A DNA stretch of 64,000 nt from VAZQ01 sp963835165 (GCA_963835165.1 CAWIGD010000012.1:1-64000); one strand, 5' to 3'. Shown: positions 18,047 to 26,209, numbered from the stretch's first letter. Translations and numbers: made by a program. The notes: generated by a model from the sequence alone, not told the origin.

Positions 18047-18731
18047 GACTAATCCCCTTGTGTTTGGACAGCATCTCTGCGGAAACCCCGGATGAGGCAA
18101 CCGAGGGACGCCCCCCTGTCTTCGCACCATCACTTAGCCAGAGCGGTTTCCACCGCTGCACGGTTAAAAAATGCTCTAATGGCCTTTCTGACACAATGAA
18201 AAACCGCTCGACTCACCGGCGCAACGGCTCGTTTTCAAGGGGGTGTTGCACAAATATCACCGGGCCGGCTTCGGGGGGGACTTTTGACGAAAAACCTGAC
18301 TGAAATCTGCGCGTTCAGCGGCCAATTTTTGGTCACGCAGCGTCGCGCGCCGTCGTATTGAGCTACCGGCGCGACCGATTCTGGGTCTGCTCGCGCTCAC
18401 ATCGCTCCGGGATTCTCGCGGCAAGCACCTCAGGCCATAGAATCGAGTTCGGGGCCACTTCGGTGCGCTGAAGGCGGCGAAACGGCGCCGGCCGTCACGG
18501 GACGCGGAAACAGCCAAAAAAAACGGAACGATTCGGACAGGTCATCTCCATGGCGGCTTTTAACGGCGAGCAGATGGGGCGCACCGGCTCGATCGGGGAT
18601 GGAAAGAGACAGGAGAGAAGGGTGTCGCGCGTCAGTCGCGCGCGCTAGAACTCCATAGACCGAATAGAGGCGGACGAGACGCGCAAGCGTCAAACGTCGA
18701 TGCCGGACACCAGGCGGGAGGAGATCAGTCG
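18047..18731. other. Long intergenic region, no gene supported
   Basis: 685 bp between divergent genes. Short open frames exist on the minus strand (18257-18517 and 18430-18693), but they lack convincing ribosome sites and codon bias. The stretch should hold the promoters of the small repeat protein and of the ABC binding protein. I found no clear -35/-10 pair. Confidence 0.5.
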
Positions 18732-19997
18732 ATGTTTGCCAACACGAGACGCGTTACGCTGCGCTTGCTTGCAATTCTATGCGCCGGCGTATTTTGGGCC
18801 AATGCCCCGGCGCGGGCGGCCGATCCAATCAAGGTCGGCTTCAGCATGGCCTTGACCGGCGCGGTCGCGCCCAACGGCAAGCAAAACCTGCTGGCCCTGG
18901 AAATCTGGCGCGACGACGTCAACGCCAGGGGTGGATTGCTGGGGCGCCCGGTCGAGCTGGTCTATTACGACGACCAGAGCAACCCCAACAACGTGCCCGG
19001 CATCTACACCAAGCTGCTCAGCGTCGACAAAGTCGACCTTCTGCTCGGCCCCTATGCGACCAACATGATCGCGCCGGCGATGCCTGTCGTCATGCAGGCC
19101 AACAAGATGACGATCGGCATGCTGGGCGTGAACGTCAATCGCCAGTTCAACTATTCGCGATATTTCTCGATGGTACCCGGCGGAGACGAAGGGACGCTGG
19201 CGTTTTCCAGGGGGTGGTTCGAGATCGCGGCGGCGCAAACTCCCAAACCGCGAACGGTCGCTCTCATCGGGGCCGACGCCGAGTTCGGCAAGACGGCGTG
19301 TGATGGAGCGCGCGAGAACGCCAAAGCCGGCGGCTTCGACATCGTCTACGACAAGAGCTATCCGCCCGGCACTACCGACATGGTGCCGATCGTGCGCGCC
19401 ATCCAGGCCACCAATCCGGATCTCGTCTTCGCCTGCAGCTATCCACCCGACACGGTGGGCATCGTCCGGGCTGCGAACGAAATCGGCTTGAACGTGAAGA
19501 TGTTTGGCGGCGCCATGATCGGGCTCCTGGCCACGCCGATCAAGCTGCAGCTCGGCCCGCTGGTGAACGGCCTCGTCATCATGGAGAGCTTCATTCCCGC
19601 CCCTACGCTCAACTTCCCGGGCCTCAAGGCGATGCTGGACCGGTATCAGGCCAAAGCGCCCGCGCTCGGCATCGATCCGCTGGGTTATGGATTTACGCCG
19701 TTCGCGTATGCGGCCGGAGAGGTGCTGGCGCAGGCGGTCGAGGCAACGAAAAGTCTCGATCACAGCAAGCTTGCAGACTACATCCACGCCAACAAATTCT
19801 CCACCGTTGCGGGCGAAATCTCCTTCGGGAAGGATGGCGAGTGGACGAAGTCGCGACAGTTTTTCACCCAGTTCCAAGGCGTGACCGGCAACGATCTCGC
19901 GCAGTTCCGCGATACCACGCATCAGGTGATCTTGTGGCCTGCGGAATACAAAACCGGCACCCTGATCTATCCCTATCAGGACGCGAAGAAGAAATAG
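18732..19997 (+). CDS. ABC transporter substrate-binding protein (branched-chain amino acid type)
   Basis: A 421-residue periplasmic type I binding protein (Peripla_BP_6, LivJ-like). The signal peptide is LRLLAILCAGVFWANAPARAAD. The mature start KVGFSMALTGAVAPNG and the block ARGGLLGRPVELVYYDDQS are typical. Ligands in this family include amino acids, amides, urea and aromatic acids; none is indicated. GGGAGGAG precedes the ATG. No permease or ATPase genes lie beside it, so it is an orphan component. Confidence 0.9.
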   Translation: MFANTRRVTLRLLAILCAGVFWANAPARAADPIKVGFSMALTGAVAPNGKQNLLALEIWRDDVNARGGLLGRPVELVYYDDQSNPNNVPGIYTKLLSVDKVDLLLGPYATNMIAPAMPVVMQANKMTIGMLGVNVNRQFNYSRYFSMVPGGDEGTLAFSRGWFEIAAAQTPKPRTVALIGADAEFGKTACDGARENAKAGGFDIVYDKSYPPGTTDMVPIVRAIQATNPDLVFACSYPPDTVGIVRAANEIGLNVKMFGGAMIGLLATPIKLQLGPLVNGLVIMESFIPAPTLNFPGLKAMLDRYQAKAPALGIDPLGYGFTPFAYAAGEVLAQAVEATKSLDHSKLADYIHANKFSTVAGEISFGKDGEWTKSRQFFTQFQGVTGNDLAQFRDTTHQVILWPAEYKTGTLIYPYQDAKKK

Positions 19998-20162
19998 GAG
20001 CGCGTCGATAGCGGGCGTTCGCCGGTCCGGAACCGCCCACGGCACTTCGCTCCGCGCGTCGGCAGCGTCCTCGACGATGAGCCTCCGACTACAGGCGATC
20101 GCTCCAGCTTGCCCCCGTGCAAGCCGGAGCGCGCCCGGCACCCGGTGACGCCGACTTCGCGC

Positions 20163-21848
20163 TCACGTTTCGCCGACAGGCGATCGATGCGGCGTTGAAC
20201 GCGTGCCGCCCGGCCATCGCTCATGGGTAAGGGGAACGGTGAGCTTCGCGCTCAATCCGTCCGTTCCGAAGGACTGCTCGACTTTCCCGTTGAGCTGGCG
20301 TTCGATCACCATGTTGATCAGGCGGGAGCCGAAGCCCGGGCGCCTGTTCCGCTTGGGTGCCGGGCCGCGGCTTTCCGTCCAATCGAGCACCAGCGTGAGG
20401 CCCTGCTGGGTGCGGGTGATCGACCACGTCACATCGACGTGCCCGGACGGATCGGAGAGGCTGCCGTGCTTGCTCGCATTGGTCGCGAGCTCGTGCACCG
20501 CCATGCTAAGGCCGAAGGTCGGGTCCGGCTCGAGGAAGACATTGGGGCCGCCGAACGAGATTCGATCCAGGAACGGCGCGAGGAGCGTGTTGAGCAGTTC
20601 GTTGAGCGAGGTCGATTTCCAGCCGCCTTCGGTAATCAGGCGGTGCGCATTGGCGAGGGCCAGCACGCGCGCTTCATATTTTGCGACCAGGTCGGCGACA
20701 CTGCGCGAGTTCTTGGCGGTCTGCGAAAACAAGGCAAGCAGCTGCGAGAACAGGTTGCCCGAGCGGTGGCGCAACTCCCGGATCATCAGTTCGTGACGTT
20801 GATCCAGTTGCCGGCGCTGGATGGCTCCCGCCACCACGTTGGCCACCGCGGCCAGAAAGGACACGTCGTAGTCTTGAAACTTGCGCCGCTTTCCCGTGTG
20901 CGCGGCGAGCACGCCATAGGCGCGGCCGTCGCGGCCCGCAATCGGCGTGGCCAGCCCGCTGACCGCGCCGTGATCATGCAGCAGGGCCGCGCTCGAAAAC
21001 CGGGTCTCGCTCGCGAGATCCTCCACGATCACCGGCCGCCCGGAGGCAAGCGTGTAGCCCGCCTCGGTATCGCGGCCGGTTGAGATATTGGCCGTTCCGA
21101 CCAGCCCCGGCTTCCATCCAATGCCGGCTCTGAGCAGGAGTTCGGCGTCGCCGGGAAGCAATTCCAGGATATTCACCAGTTCGACGTCGAGAATCTCTCC
21201 GACGGTCGTGACCACTTCGTTGAAGAACTTCTGCAAATCGCTGTCGGTCAGTGCCCGCTCGCCGAGCCGCGCGAGCGTCTCCTGTTGGCGCGCGCGAATG
21301 CGCACCTCTCGGTTGATGCGCAGCCGTTCGGTGACGTCCCGGCACATGCCGAGCATTTGCACCGCTGCACCGTCCTGCACGATCACGGTGACCAGCGCCT
21401 CGAACCAGCGCTCATCGCGCTCCGGAGGGCCGGGCAAGCGGTACTCGAGGCGGCATGGCTCGCGGGTCTGCAGGGTCTTATGGATCGCGGCAAAGACGCC
21501 TGCTGCGTCCTGCGATGGAAAGTCTTGCGGCACGATCGAGAGCGAACCGTCGATGCTGTTCTCGGGGATGCCGTGGAAGTCTTCGAGCTTGGTCGACCAC
21601 GTCATTCGATGTGATCGGAGGTCCCACGACCACACGCCGACCTGGCCCGCATCGAGTGCGGATCGAAACGATTCAAGGTCGGGGGGAAAAGGTGCCCCTT
21701 GCTCGGCAACACGGCTGTCCGCCGGTTTTCCTTGGTCTTGCGTTTCTGGCACTTTCACATCCACCGTGCGTTGGGTTTCTTTGATTTGCAGCGGAGGTTC
21801 GCGGCAGAGGGCGACGGCATTCAGGCGACGAGCGCAGCGCGCATGCAA
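20163..21848 (-). CDS. HWE-family sensor histidine kinase (PAS-GAF-HWE)
   Basis: A 561-residue soluble kinase. A PAS domain (about 58-180, with GVWSWDL and MCRDVTERLR) is followed by a GAF domain (about 190-345) and an HWE-type dimerisation/phosphoacceptor region with H361 in ELRHRSGNLFSQL, then an ATPase domain with HELATNASKHG and GFGSRLINMVIERQL. HWE/HisKA2 kinases are the usual donors to PhyR. The start is a TTG preceded by GAAGGAAG; a GTG about 28 codons later is possible. It lies about 2.2 kb from phyR with no other response regulator nearby, so it is a candidate PhyR-activating kinase. No transmembrane segment is seen, so it should sense a cytoplasmic or redox/light-type cue. Confidence 0.88.
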   Translation of the reverse strand: MHARCARRLNAVALCREPPLQIKETQRTVDVKVPETQDQGKPADSRVAEQGAPFPPDLESFRSALDAGQVGVWSWDLRSHRMTWSTKLEDFHGIPENSIDGSLSIVPQDFPSQDAAGVFAAIHKTLQTREPCRLEYRLPGPPERDERWFEALVTVIVQDGAAVQMLGMCRDVTERLRINREVRIRARQQETLARLGERALTDSDLQKFFNEVVTTVGEILDVELVNILELLPGDAELLLRAGIGWKPGLVGTANISTGRDTEAGYTLASGRPVIVEDLASETRFSSAALLHDHGAVSGLATPIAGRDGRAYGVLAAHTGKRRKFQDYDVSFLAAVANVVAGAIQRRQLDQRHELMIRELRHRSGNLFSQLLALFSQTAKNSRSVADLVAKYEARVLALANAHRLITEGGWKSTSLNELLNTLLAPFLDRISFGGPNVFLEPDPTFGLSMAVHELATNASKHGSLSDPSGHVDVTWSITRTQQGLTLVLDWTESRGPAPKRNRRPGFGSRLINMVIERQLNGKVEQSFGTDGLSAKLTVPLTHERWPGGTRSTPHRSPVGET

Positions 21849-22280
21849 ATTCTTCCTTCAGGTCGAAGCGCGTCGGGCTTGCGCGGCAACTCTTTGCCAT
21901 GCCCGCGCCTAGCGCAAGCCCTGTGGGGCGACCCGACACCAAACCAGTCTCCTCTTGGTGCCACACGGGCGGTGGCTACAGTCGAGCGCCAAGAGCCGTT
22001 GGTGTCCGCGTGTGACAGAAACGGAAGGCGAGAACCGCTCGCCTTCCCGAGAAAGCCGAAATGTGCGGGATGCAAGCGGCAGGCAGTCGCCGTTTGCCGT
22101 CCTGATCCTACAAGCCTCTGGCATTTCAAAGGTTCCGCCTGAAGAAGTCGTCTCGAACGATCGGCAGCCGCTGCCGCGCGCCCACGCACCGCGCTTTGGA
22201 ATGATTGCAAAGAGCGCGCGCGCGAGCGCGACAACCGGCATCCCCTGTTCGCCAGGTGCGCGAGCTAAAGCCCAAAACCC
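21849..22280. other. Intergenic region, no gene supported
   Basis: 432 bp upstream of the HWE kinase. Open frames on the minus strand (for example 21909-22385) run through the downstream terminator and have no family features. The region should contain the kinase promoter. No EcfG-type or other recognisable box was found. Confidence 0.45.
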
Positions 22281-22307
22281 GATCGCCCCGCACTGGGCGG
22301 GGCGATC
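22281..22307 (-). terminator. Hairpin terminator of the small membrane protein gene
   Basis: A perfect 11-bp stem (GATCGCCCCGC against GCGGGGCGATC) with a 5-nt loop. On the minus strand it is followed by a GGGTTTTGGGCTTT tail. It lies 31 nt beyond the stop of the gene at 22339-22662. Confidence 0.7.
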
Positions 22308-22338
22308 AATGGGGAAGGGTAGAGTTAAGGGAGAAGAG

Positions 22339-22662
22339 TTAGGAGACGCACCGTCCGGCGATCTGTGCCAGCGGCGGCTGCCCAATGGCGCTCACCATCG
22401 GCTCGCATCCGTCGAGCAGGCGGGGCTTGGAAGCCGGCACGACCGCGGGGGCATTCGTTTCGACCGGGGTGTTCACCGCGTTGCGGCCATTCATGGGGAT
22501 GAGGGGCATGCGGTCGCTTTTGAGCGTCCGGTTGATGGTCAGTGAGGTCTGGCTCGCCGAGGGTGCAGCCGTGGTGGCGGAGACTTCGAGGCCGATGAGG
22601 AAGCACGCAACGGCAAATGCGGCGCCACCGAAGCCGGCGAGATATTGCGAATGATTGCGCAT
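22339..22662 (-). CDS. Small membrane-anchored protein
   Basis: A 107-residue protein with one N-terminal hydrophobic segment (LAGFGGAAFAVACFLIGLEV) and a Ser/Thr/Pro-rich linker. It ends in a compact motif, LLDGCEPMVSAIG...AGRCVS, with two cysteines that could form a disulphide in the periplasm. Similar short proteins with a GCEP...C tail occur in Bradyrhizobium-type genomes. No function is known to me. GGGAG precedes the ATG, and a hairpin terminator follows. Confidence 0.7.
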   Translation of the reverse strand: MRNHSQYLAGFGGAAFAVACFLIGLEVSATTAAPSASQTSLTINRTLKSDRMPLIPMNGRNAVNTPVETNAPAVVPASKPRLLDGCEPMVSAIGQPPLAQIAGRCVS

Positions 22663-22972
22663 GGAAAGCTCCCACGATCCCTATGCCAATTAGTCGCGGG
22701 AGCCATGGGTTAGGTTCATGCGCTTCGAAACGATTTTGGTGACCTCTCGGGGCCCCTGGCGCCCCACGGGGCCTAACCGATTGATGGAAAAGTAGTTCGC
22801 CGACGCGGCCGACAGCAGGTCCTGTCGGCGGCGGTTTGCCCGGGCGGAGCGGCCGCAAATAGGGCTCTCTGGCGCCGGGGGTCCCCGCAACCGGTGGCAG
22901 GCCTAATCAGGGGAAATAAGCCCTGAGTTGGATAGCTGGGGGCGACTCCGACGTCTTTGGGACGGATTCCGA
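22663..22972. other. Intergenic region with an 8-bp inverted repeat
   Basis: No gene is supported in these 310 bp. A perfect inverted repeat GCCGACAG-CAGGTC-CTGTCGGC sits at 22808-22829. Without a T run it is a weak terminator on either strand and could instead be an operator. The promoter of the minus-strand membrane protein should lie near 22670-22750. Confidence 0.4.
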
Positions 22973-22997
22973 GGAACCAACCTGCGGGCCGTGCATT
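22973..22997 (+). promoter_or_regulatory. EcfG-like promoter of the sRNA candidate
   Basis: GGAAC, a 16-nt spacer and CATT. The -35 box is a perfect match for the alphaproteobacterial GSR sigma factor. The -10 box differs from CGTT at one base, and that base is usually conserved, so this is tentative. A transcript would start near 23003. Confidence 0.4.
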
Positions 22998-23002
22998 GTA
23001 CC

Positions 23003-23090
23003 GGCAGCCGGTCGCCCATTCCCCCCTCCCCGTGCTCGGCCGGTTATCTCGGGCGTAGTCGACATCGTCGGCTACGCCCCTGTCTTTTTC
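23003..23090 (+). ncRNA. Candidate GSR small RNA with C-rich loop (GsrN-like)
   Basis: There is no open frame here, yet a strong terminator is present: 13-nt arms 23051-23063 and 23067-23079 with one G-U-type mismatch, a 3-nt loop and then TCTTTTTC. Upstream of it, AGCCGG at 23006-23011 can pair with CCGGTT at 23040-23045, closing a loop that holds CCCATTCCCCCCTCCCC. A 5' hairpin with an exposed C-rich loop plus a terminator stem is the architecture of GsrN, the sigma-T-dependent sRNA of Caulobacter. The position next to csbD and phyR/nepR/ecfG and the upstream GGAAC box fit this. The homology call is from architecture and context only. Confidence 0.5.
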
Positions 23091-23128
23091 TACCGCAGAT
23101 GCGCTTGGTCAGAGGCCAGATCAGGAGC

Positions 23129-23153
23129 GGAACTTTCGCTCACATCCCCGGTT
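23129..23153 (+). promoter_or_regulatory. EcfG-type promoter of csbD
   Basis: GGAAC, a 16-nt spacer and GGTT (one mismatch to CGTT), ending 39 nt before the csbD start codon. CsbD-family genes are usual members of stress sigma-factor regulons, which supports the assignment. Confidence 0.6.
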
Positions 23154-23192
23154 TTCAAGTCATCTCAGGCATCCCGAGGGCAGGAGCAAGCG

Positions 23193-23393
23193 ATGAATTG
23201 GGATCGTGTCGAAGGCAACTGGAAAGAGTTCAAAGGGAAGGTGCAGCAGCAGTGGGGCAAGCTCACCAACGACGATCTTGATGTGATCGAGGGCAAACGG
23301 ACTGAACTCGCCGGGCGCCTTCAGCAGCGCTATGGTATGGCGAAGGACGACGCCGAGCGGGATATCGATGCTTGGCTCAACGGCGCCACCTGA
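23193..23393 (+). CDS. CsbD-family stress protein
   Basis: A 66-residue CsbD-like protein. The whole length matches the family: NWDRVEGNWKEFKGKVQQQW, then LTNDDLDVIEGKR and a closing amphipathic helix ending in DIDAWL. These abundant cytoplasmic proteins are induced by general stress; their biochemical role is not established. GGAGC precedes the ATG, and an EcfG-type promoter lies upstream. Confidence 0.92.
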   Translation: MNWDRVEGNWKEFKGKVQQQWGKLTNDDLDVIEGKRTELAGRLQQRYGMAKDDAERDIDAWLNGAT

Positions 23394-23549
23394 CGCGGGA
23401 AATCCCGTCGTTCGCTGGTTGCGTGAGGCTCTGTTGCCGCAAATGAAGCTTCCCCGCGGGTATCAAGCCGGCGGGTCCCGCAGTGTGCGTGGCCCGATCC
23501 GGATGGCGCGGGTTTCTTGCGCTTAATCGTTTTGCAGTGAGGCCCAGCC

Positions 23550-23939
23550 ATGTTTTCACGATCGACTCGTTCCCGTTCTCGCGCAATCTCTGCCAATATT
23601 GGCGAAATCGAGCGGCGTCTGCGGACGCTGGAGAAGCACCTCGAGCGTATCGGGGGAAACACGTCCAAGAACGCCGCGCAGGCCGTCGATCGGATCGGCG
23701 AGACCGCTGACCGGGTCGCCGATACCGTCGCATCGGCTCTGAGCACGATGGCCGAGCGCTTTCGAGGTGGGGCCAGTTCGGTGAGCGATCAGGCGGGAAA
23801 GATGGGGAACGAGGCAGCAAAACTCGGCAACGATGCACTACGGCGGCTGTCCAGCGAAGTGGAGCATCGACCGCTGGTCACGCTCGCCGTTGCGGTGGGT
23901 GTGGGAATTCTCATTGGAGTGGCGAGCCGACGCCATTGA
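23550..23939 (+). CDS. DUF883-like membrane-anchored protein
   Basis: 129 residues. A long, charged, coiled-coil-prone N-terminal part (EIERRLRTLEKHLERIG...) is followed by one C-terminal transmembrane helix, LVTLAVAVGVGILIGV, and a positively charged end (ASRRH). This is the ElaB/YqjD/DUF883 layout, a C-tail-anchored inner-membrane protein linked in enterics to stationary phase and ribosome association. It lies between csbD and phyR, so it is probably part of the stress response. No EcfG box was found directly upstream. Confidence 0.75.
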   Translation: MFSRSTRSRSRAISANIGEIERRLRTLEKHLERIGGNTSKNAAQAVDRIGETADRVADTVASALSTMAERFRGGASSVSDQAGKMGNEAAKLGNDALRRLSSEVEHRPLVTLAVAVGVGILIGVASRRH

Positions 23940-24014
23940 CCGGGAACGCCGGGCTGATTGCGCCGCCCAGACGGCGGTGGCCCATACGTTCCGTACCGAG
24001 TGTCACGCTCCGCG

Positions 24015-24818
24015 CTAGGCAGGAATTCGGCGATCGCGCCGCTTCGCAGTCCGCTCGAAGAACAGGGCTTGGCTCGCCACTGCCGATACGGTTGCCGGCT
24101 GGAATGGCTTTGCGATCAAGAACGCCGGCTCGGGCCGCTCACCGGTGAGGAATCGTTCGGGATAGGCGGTGATGAAGATCACCGGGGCCTCGAACGTGGC
24201 AAGCAACTCGTTGACGGCCTCCAGGCCCGAGCTGCCATCGGCCAACTGAATATCGGCCAGGATGAGCCCCGGACGCTTTTTCTTGGTCAGCGCCAATGCT
24301 TCGGCATGGGTACGGGCGACACCGAGGACGCGATGCCCCAGTCCTTCGACCAGGGTCTCGAGCTCCATGGCGATGAACGTGTCGTCTTCGATGATCAACA
24401 CTTCGGTCGCAATTTCGACCGCCAGCTCACGGCCGGACTCCTCGACCAAGCCGCGCAGCTTCATCACGTCGATATCGAGCACACGCGCCGCGTCCGGCTC
24501 GGAAAAGCCCTCGAGCGCCACCAGCAGGAATGCCTGACGGGGGAGGGGAGTGATGTTGGCGAGCTTCTGCTCGCCGGGCAAGGCGGCGTCGGGCAAGCCC
24601 GCGGTACCGTTAACCGACAGCGAATTCCAGATTTTCGTGAACAGTCGGTAGAGGGCGACACGCGGCCCCTTGGGGTCTTCGAGCACGGACCGATCGGCAA
24701 TCAGCGCTTCCAGGGTGGCCGCAACATACGCGTCACCTGACGCTTGGTTTCCCGTCAGGGCCCGCGCATACCGCCGCAAAAAAGGCAGGTATTGTGCTAC
24801 CGCAGCAGAGTTGGGCAT
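24015..24818 (-). CDS. phyR: PhyR, response regulator and anti-anti-sigma factor
   Basis: 267 residues. An N-terminal sigma-like domain (about 1-130, region 2- and 4-like, with LPFLRRYARALTG and TPLPRQAFLLVALEGFS) is joined to a receiver domain (about 138-260). The phosphoacceptor is D189 in LILADIQLADG; acidic pocket residues lie in IIEDD, and the later FITAYPERFL and KPFQP are typical. On phosphorylation PhyR binds NepR and frees EcfG. GGAGGG precedes the ATG. It is transcribed divergently from nepR-ecfG, from its own perfect EcfG promoter, giving positive feedback. Confidence 0.97.
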   Translation of the reverse strand: MPNSAAVAQYLPFLRRYARALTGNQASGDAYVAATLEALIADRSVLEDPKGPRVALYRLFTKIWNSLSVNGTAGLPDAALPGEQKLANITPLPRQAFLLVALEGFSEPDAARVLDIDVMKLRGLVEESGRELAVEIATEVLIIEDDTFIAMELETLVEGLGHRVLGVARTHAEALALTKKKRPGLILADIQLADGSSGLEAVNELLATFEAPVIFITAYPERFLTGERPEPAFLIAKPFQPATVSAVASQALFFERTAKRRDRRIPA

Positions 24819-24857
24819 AGACCCTCCCGGTTATTCCTGACGGACGTTACTCGGGAA

Positions 24858-24882
24858 AACGACCTCGCGGGAAAAAAGTTCC
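24858..24882 (-). promoter_or_regulatory. EcfG promoter of phyR
   Basis: On the minus strand, GGAAC, a 16-nt spacer and CGTT: a perfect match to the GSR sigma consensus, ending 40 nt before the phyR start codon. Confidence 0.9.
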
Positions 24883-24889
24883 ATGAGTG

Positions 24890-24914
24890 GGAACGAACGG
24901 TTTTGCAAGTCGTT
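24890..24914 (+). promoter_or_regulatory. EcfG promoter of nepR-ecfG
   Basis: GGAAC, a 16-nt spacer and CGTT, a perfect match on the plus strand, back to back with the phyR promoter (8 nt between the -35 boxes). The expected transcript start near 24921 rules out the longer upstream start of nepR. Confidence 0.9.
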
Positions 24915-24963
24915 ATGCTTGAGATACCGAGGGGGCCCGGAGTCCGGCGCTGGGGGAGGTGAG

Positions 24964-25338
24964 ATGAACGAACATAAGTCAGCTCGGCCAGAAGCGGCAG
25001 GGCACCAGCCGGTCAAGCCGGAATTTCCCGGCGCAAAAGCGCTAAGGCCAGAGGCGACAATGCATACAGACGCCCATGCACGAAAGGCTGGAGGGCGCCT
25101 GAGCCGCGAAGATCAACGTCGGCTCGGGGACATCCTTCAGCGGGTCTATGATGACGTGATACACCAAGGCGTTCCCGATCGCTTCAAGGACCTTCTGAGC
25201 GAGCTCGATCAGCGCGGAGACAAAGCTCCCGGCGACGCCGGGCAGGCTGCGCAGGGGCAAGTCGAAGGCAACCACGACCGTGAGCCCGATCGTATGTTCG
25301 CGGCCAAGGCCTCTGACAACAAGGGATCTCACTCATGA
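24964..25338 (+). CDS. nepR: NepR, anti-sigma factor
   Basis: 124 residues. The conserved NepR core is RLGDILQRVYDDVIHQGVPD followed by RFKDLLSELDQ (about residues 54-84), flanked by disordered, charged tails. It sequesters EcfG and is itself sequestered by phosphorylated PhyR. The ATG at 24964 has GGGGGAGG in front and lies downstream of the predicted transcript start, which settles the start. Its TGA overlaps the ATG of ecfG, so the two proteins should be made in coupled amounts. The C-terminal tail is longer than in Caulobacter. Confidence 0.95.
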   Translation: MNEHKSARPEAAGHQPVKPEFPGAKALRPEATMHTDAHARKAGGRLSREDQRRLGDILQRVYDDVIHQGVPDRFKDLLSELDQRGDKAPGDAGQAAQGQVEGNHDREPDRMFAAKASDNKGSHS

Positions 25339-25886
25339 CGATGCGACCATCGGTGCGCGATGCGATGCTCGCAGCGGTCCCGAGCCTGCGCGCATTCGCG
25401 ATCTCTTTGTGCGGCAATGTCGATCGCGCCGACGATCTGGTGCAGGAGACGTTGCTGCGGGCTATGGCGAATATCGATTCGTTTCAGCCCGGGACCAACA
25501 TGTCAGCATGGCTCTTCACTATTCTCCGGAATCTCTTCCGGTCTGAATACCGCAAGCGCCGCCGTGAAGTCGAGGACACCGACGGCAGTTATGCGGAGAG
25601 CCTGAAGTCGCATCCCGAGCAACACAGCCGGGTGGAGTTCGAGGAGTTTCGCACCGCGCTATCGAAGCTTCCTCCCGATCAGCGCGAGGCGCTGATCCTC
25701 GTGGGGGCCTCGGGCTTTTCTTACGAGGAGGCTGCGGCCATCTGTGATTGTGCCGTGGGAACGATCAAGAGCCGGGTCAATCGCGCGCGCACGCGGCTAT
25801 CGGAGCTGCTTTCGATCGACGGCGCCGACGATTTCGGTCCCGATCATACCACCCGGGCGATTCTCTCCGCCGGTGGGCGAGGATAA
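25335..25886 (+). CDS. ecfG: EcfG, general stress response sigma factor
   Basis: A 183-residue ECF sigma factor (ECF15 type). Region 2 contains DRADDLVQETLLRAMANID and WLFTILRNLFRSEYRKRRRE. Region 4 contains LPPDQREALILVGASGFSY and the helix-turn-helix AAAICDCAVGTIKSRVNRAR. It recognises GGAAC-N16-CGTT promoters, several of which occur in the surrounding 5 kb. It is translationally coupled to nepR by ATGA and followed by a strong hairpin. Confidence 0.96.
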   Translation: MTMRPSVRDAMLAAVPSLRAFAISLCGNVDRADDLVQETLLRAMANIDSFQPGTNMSAWLFTILRNLFRSEYRKRRREVEDTDGSYAESLKSHPEQHSRVEFEEFRTALSKLPPDQREALILVGASGFSYEEAAAICDCAVGTIKSRVNRARTRLSELLSIDGADDFGPDHTTRAILSAGGRG

Positions 25887-25910
25887 GCCTCCTTAACAGG
25901 ACACCAATTA

Positions 25911-25951
25911 ACATTCACCCCGCCGCGACCCTGTCGCGGCGGGGTGAATGT
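25911..25951 (+). terminator. Strong hairpin after ecfG
   Basis: A perfect 18-bp stem (ACATTCACCCCGCCGCGA and its complement) with a 5-nt loop, 25 nt after the ecfG stop. It lacks a T run but is stable enough to stop or protect the nepR-ecfG transcript. Confidence 0.65.
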
Positions 25952-25978
25952 CGTTCGAAGGCGGGGGACGCAGAAACG

Positions 25979-26006
25979 CTTTCGCCCGGCTCACGCCGGG
26001 CGAAAG
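25979..26006 (-). terminator. Hairpin after the DUF1328 gene
   Basis: A perfect 12-bp stem (CTTTCGCCCGGC against GCCGGGCGAAAG) with a 4-nt loop, 24 nt beyond the DUF1328 stop on the minus strand. The T tract after it is short. It faces the ecfG terminator in the convergent gap. Confidence 0.6.
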
Positions 26007-26029
26007 TTGCGCGCGCGCCGAAGCGCGAT

Positions 26030-26209
26030 TTAGGGGACAGTGGGCGAGCGGCCTCGCATGAGGCCAAAGATGGCCGAAATCACGAAGAGAATGATCGCCA
26101 CGAAGAAGATGATCTTGGCGATCTCAACCGCGAATCCCGCGATACCGCCGAATCCCAGCACTGCCGCGATCAGGGCGACGATCAGAAAAGTCAAAGCCCA
26201 GCCGAGCAT
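26030..26209 (-). CDS. DUF1328-family small membrane protein
   Basis: 59 residues with two hydrophobic helices (ALTFLIVALIAAVLGFGGIAG and IAKIIFFVAIILFVISAIFG), the standard DUF1328/YtjA layout, ending in a short basic tail. Family members are common in stress regulons, but their function is not known. AAGGAGC precedes the ATG at 26209. A perfect EcfG promoter lies 38 nt upstream. Confidence 0.9.
   Translation of the reverse strand: MLGWALTFLIVALIAAVLGFGGIAGFAVEIAKIIFFVAIILFVISAIFGLMRGRSPTVP

Noticed and set aside
18257..18693. Two overlapping minus-strand frames in the long intergenic region
   Set aside because: No ribosome sites, Arg/Ser-rich composition and no recognisable features; not enough to call genes.
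21909..22385. A 158-codon minus-strand frame
   Set aside because: It would read through a clear terminator at 22281-22307 and overlap the well-supported gene at 22339-22662.
22808..22829. 8-bp inverted repeat as a terminator
   Set aside because: No T run on either strand and no gene ending nearby; left as an unexplained palindrome.
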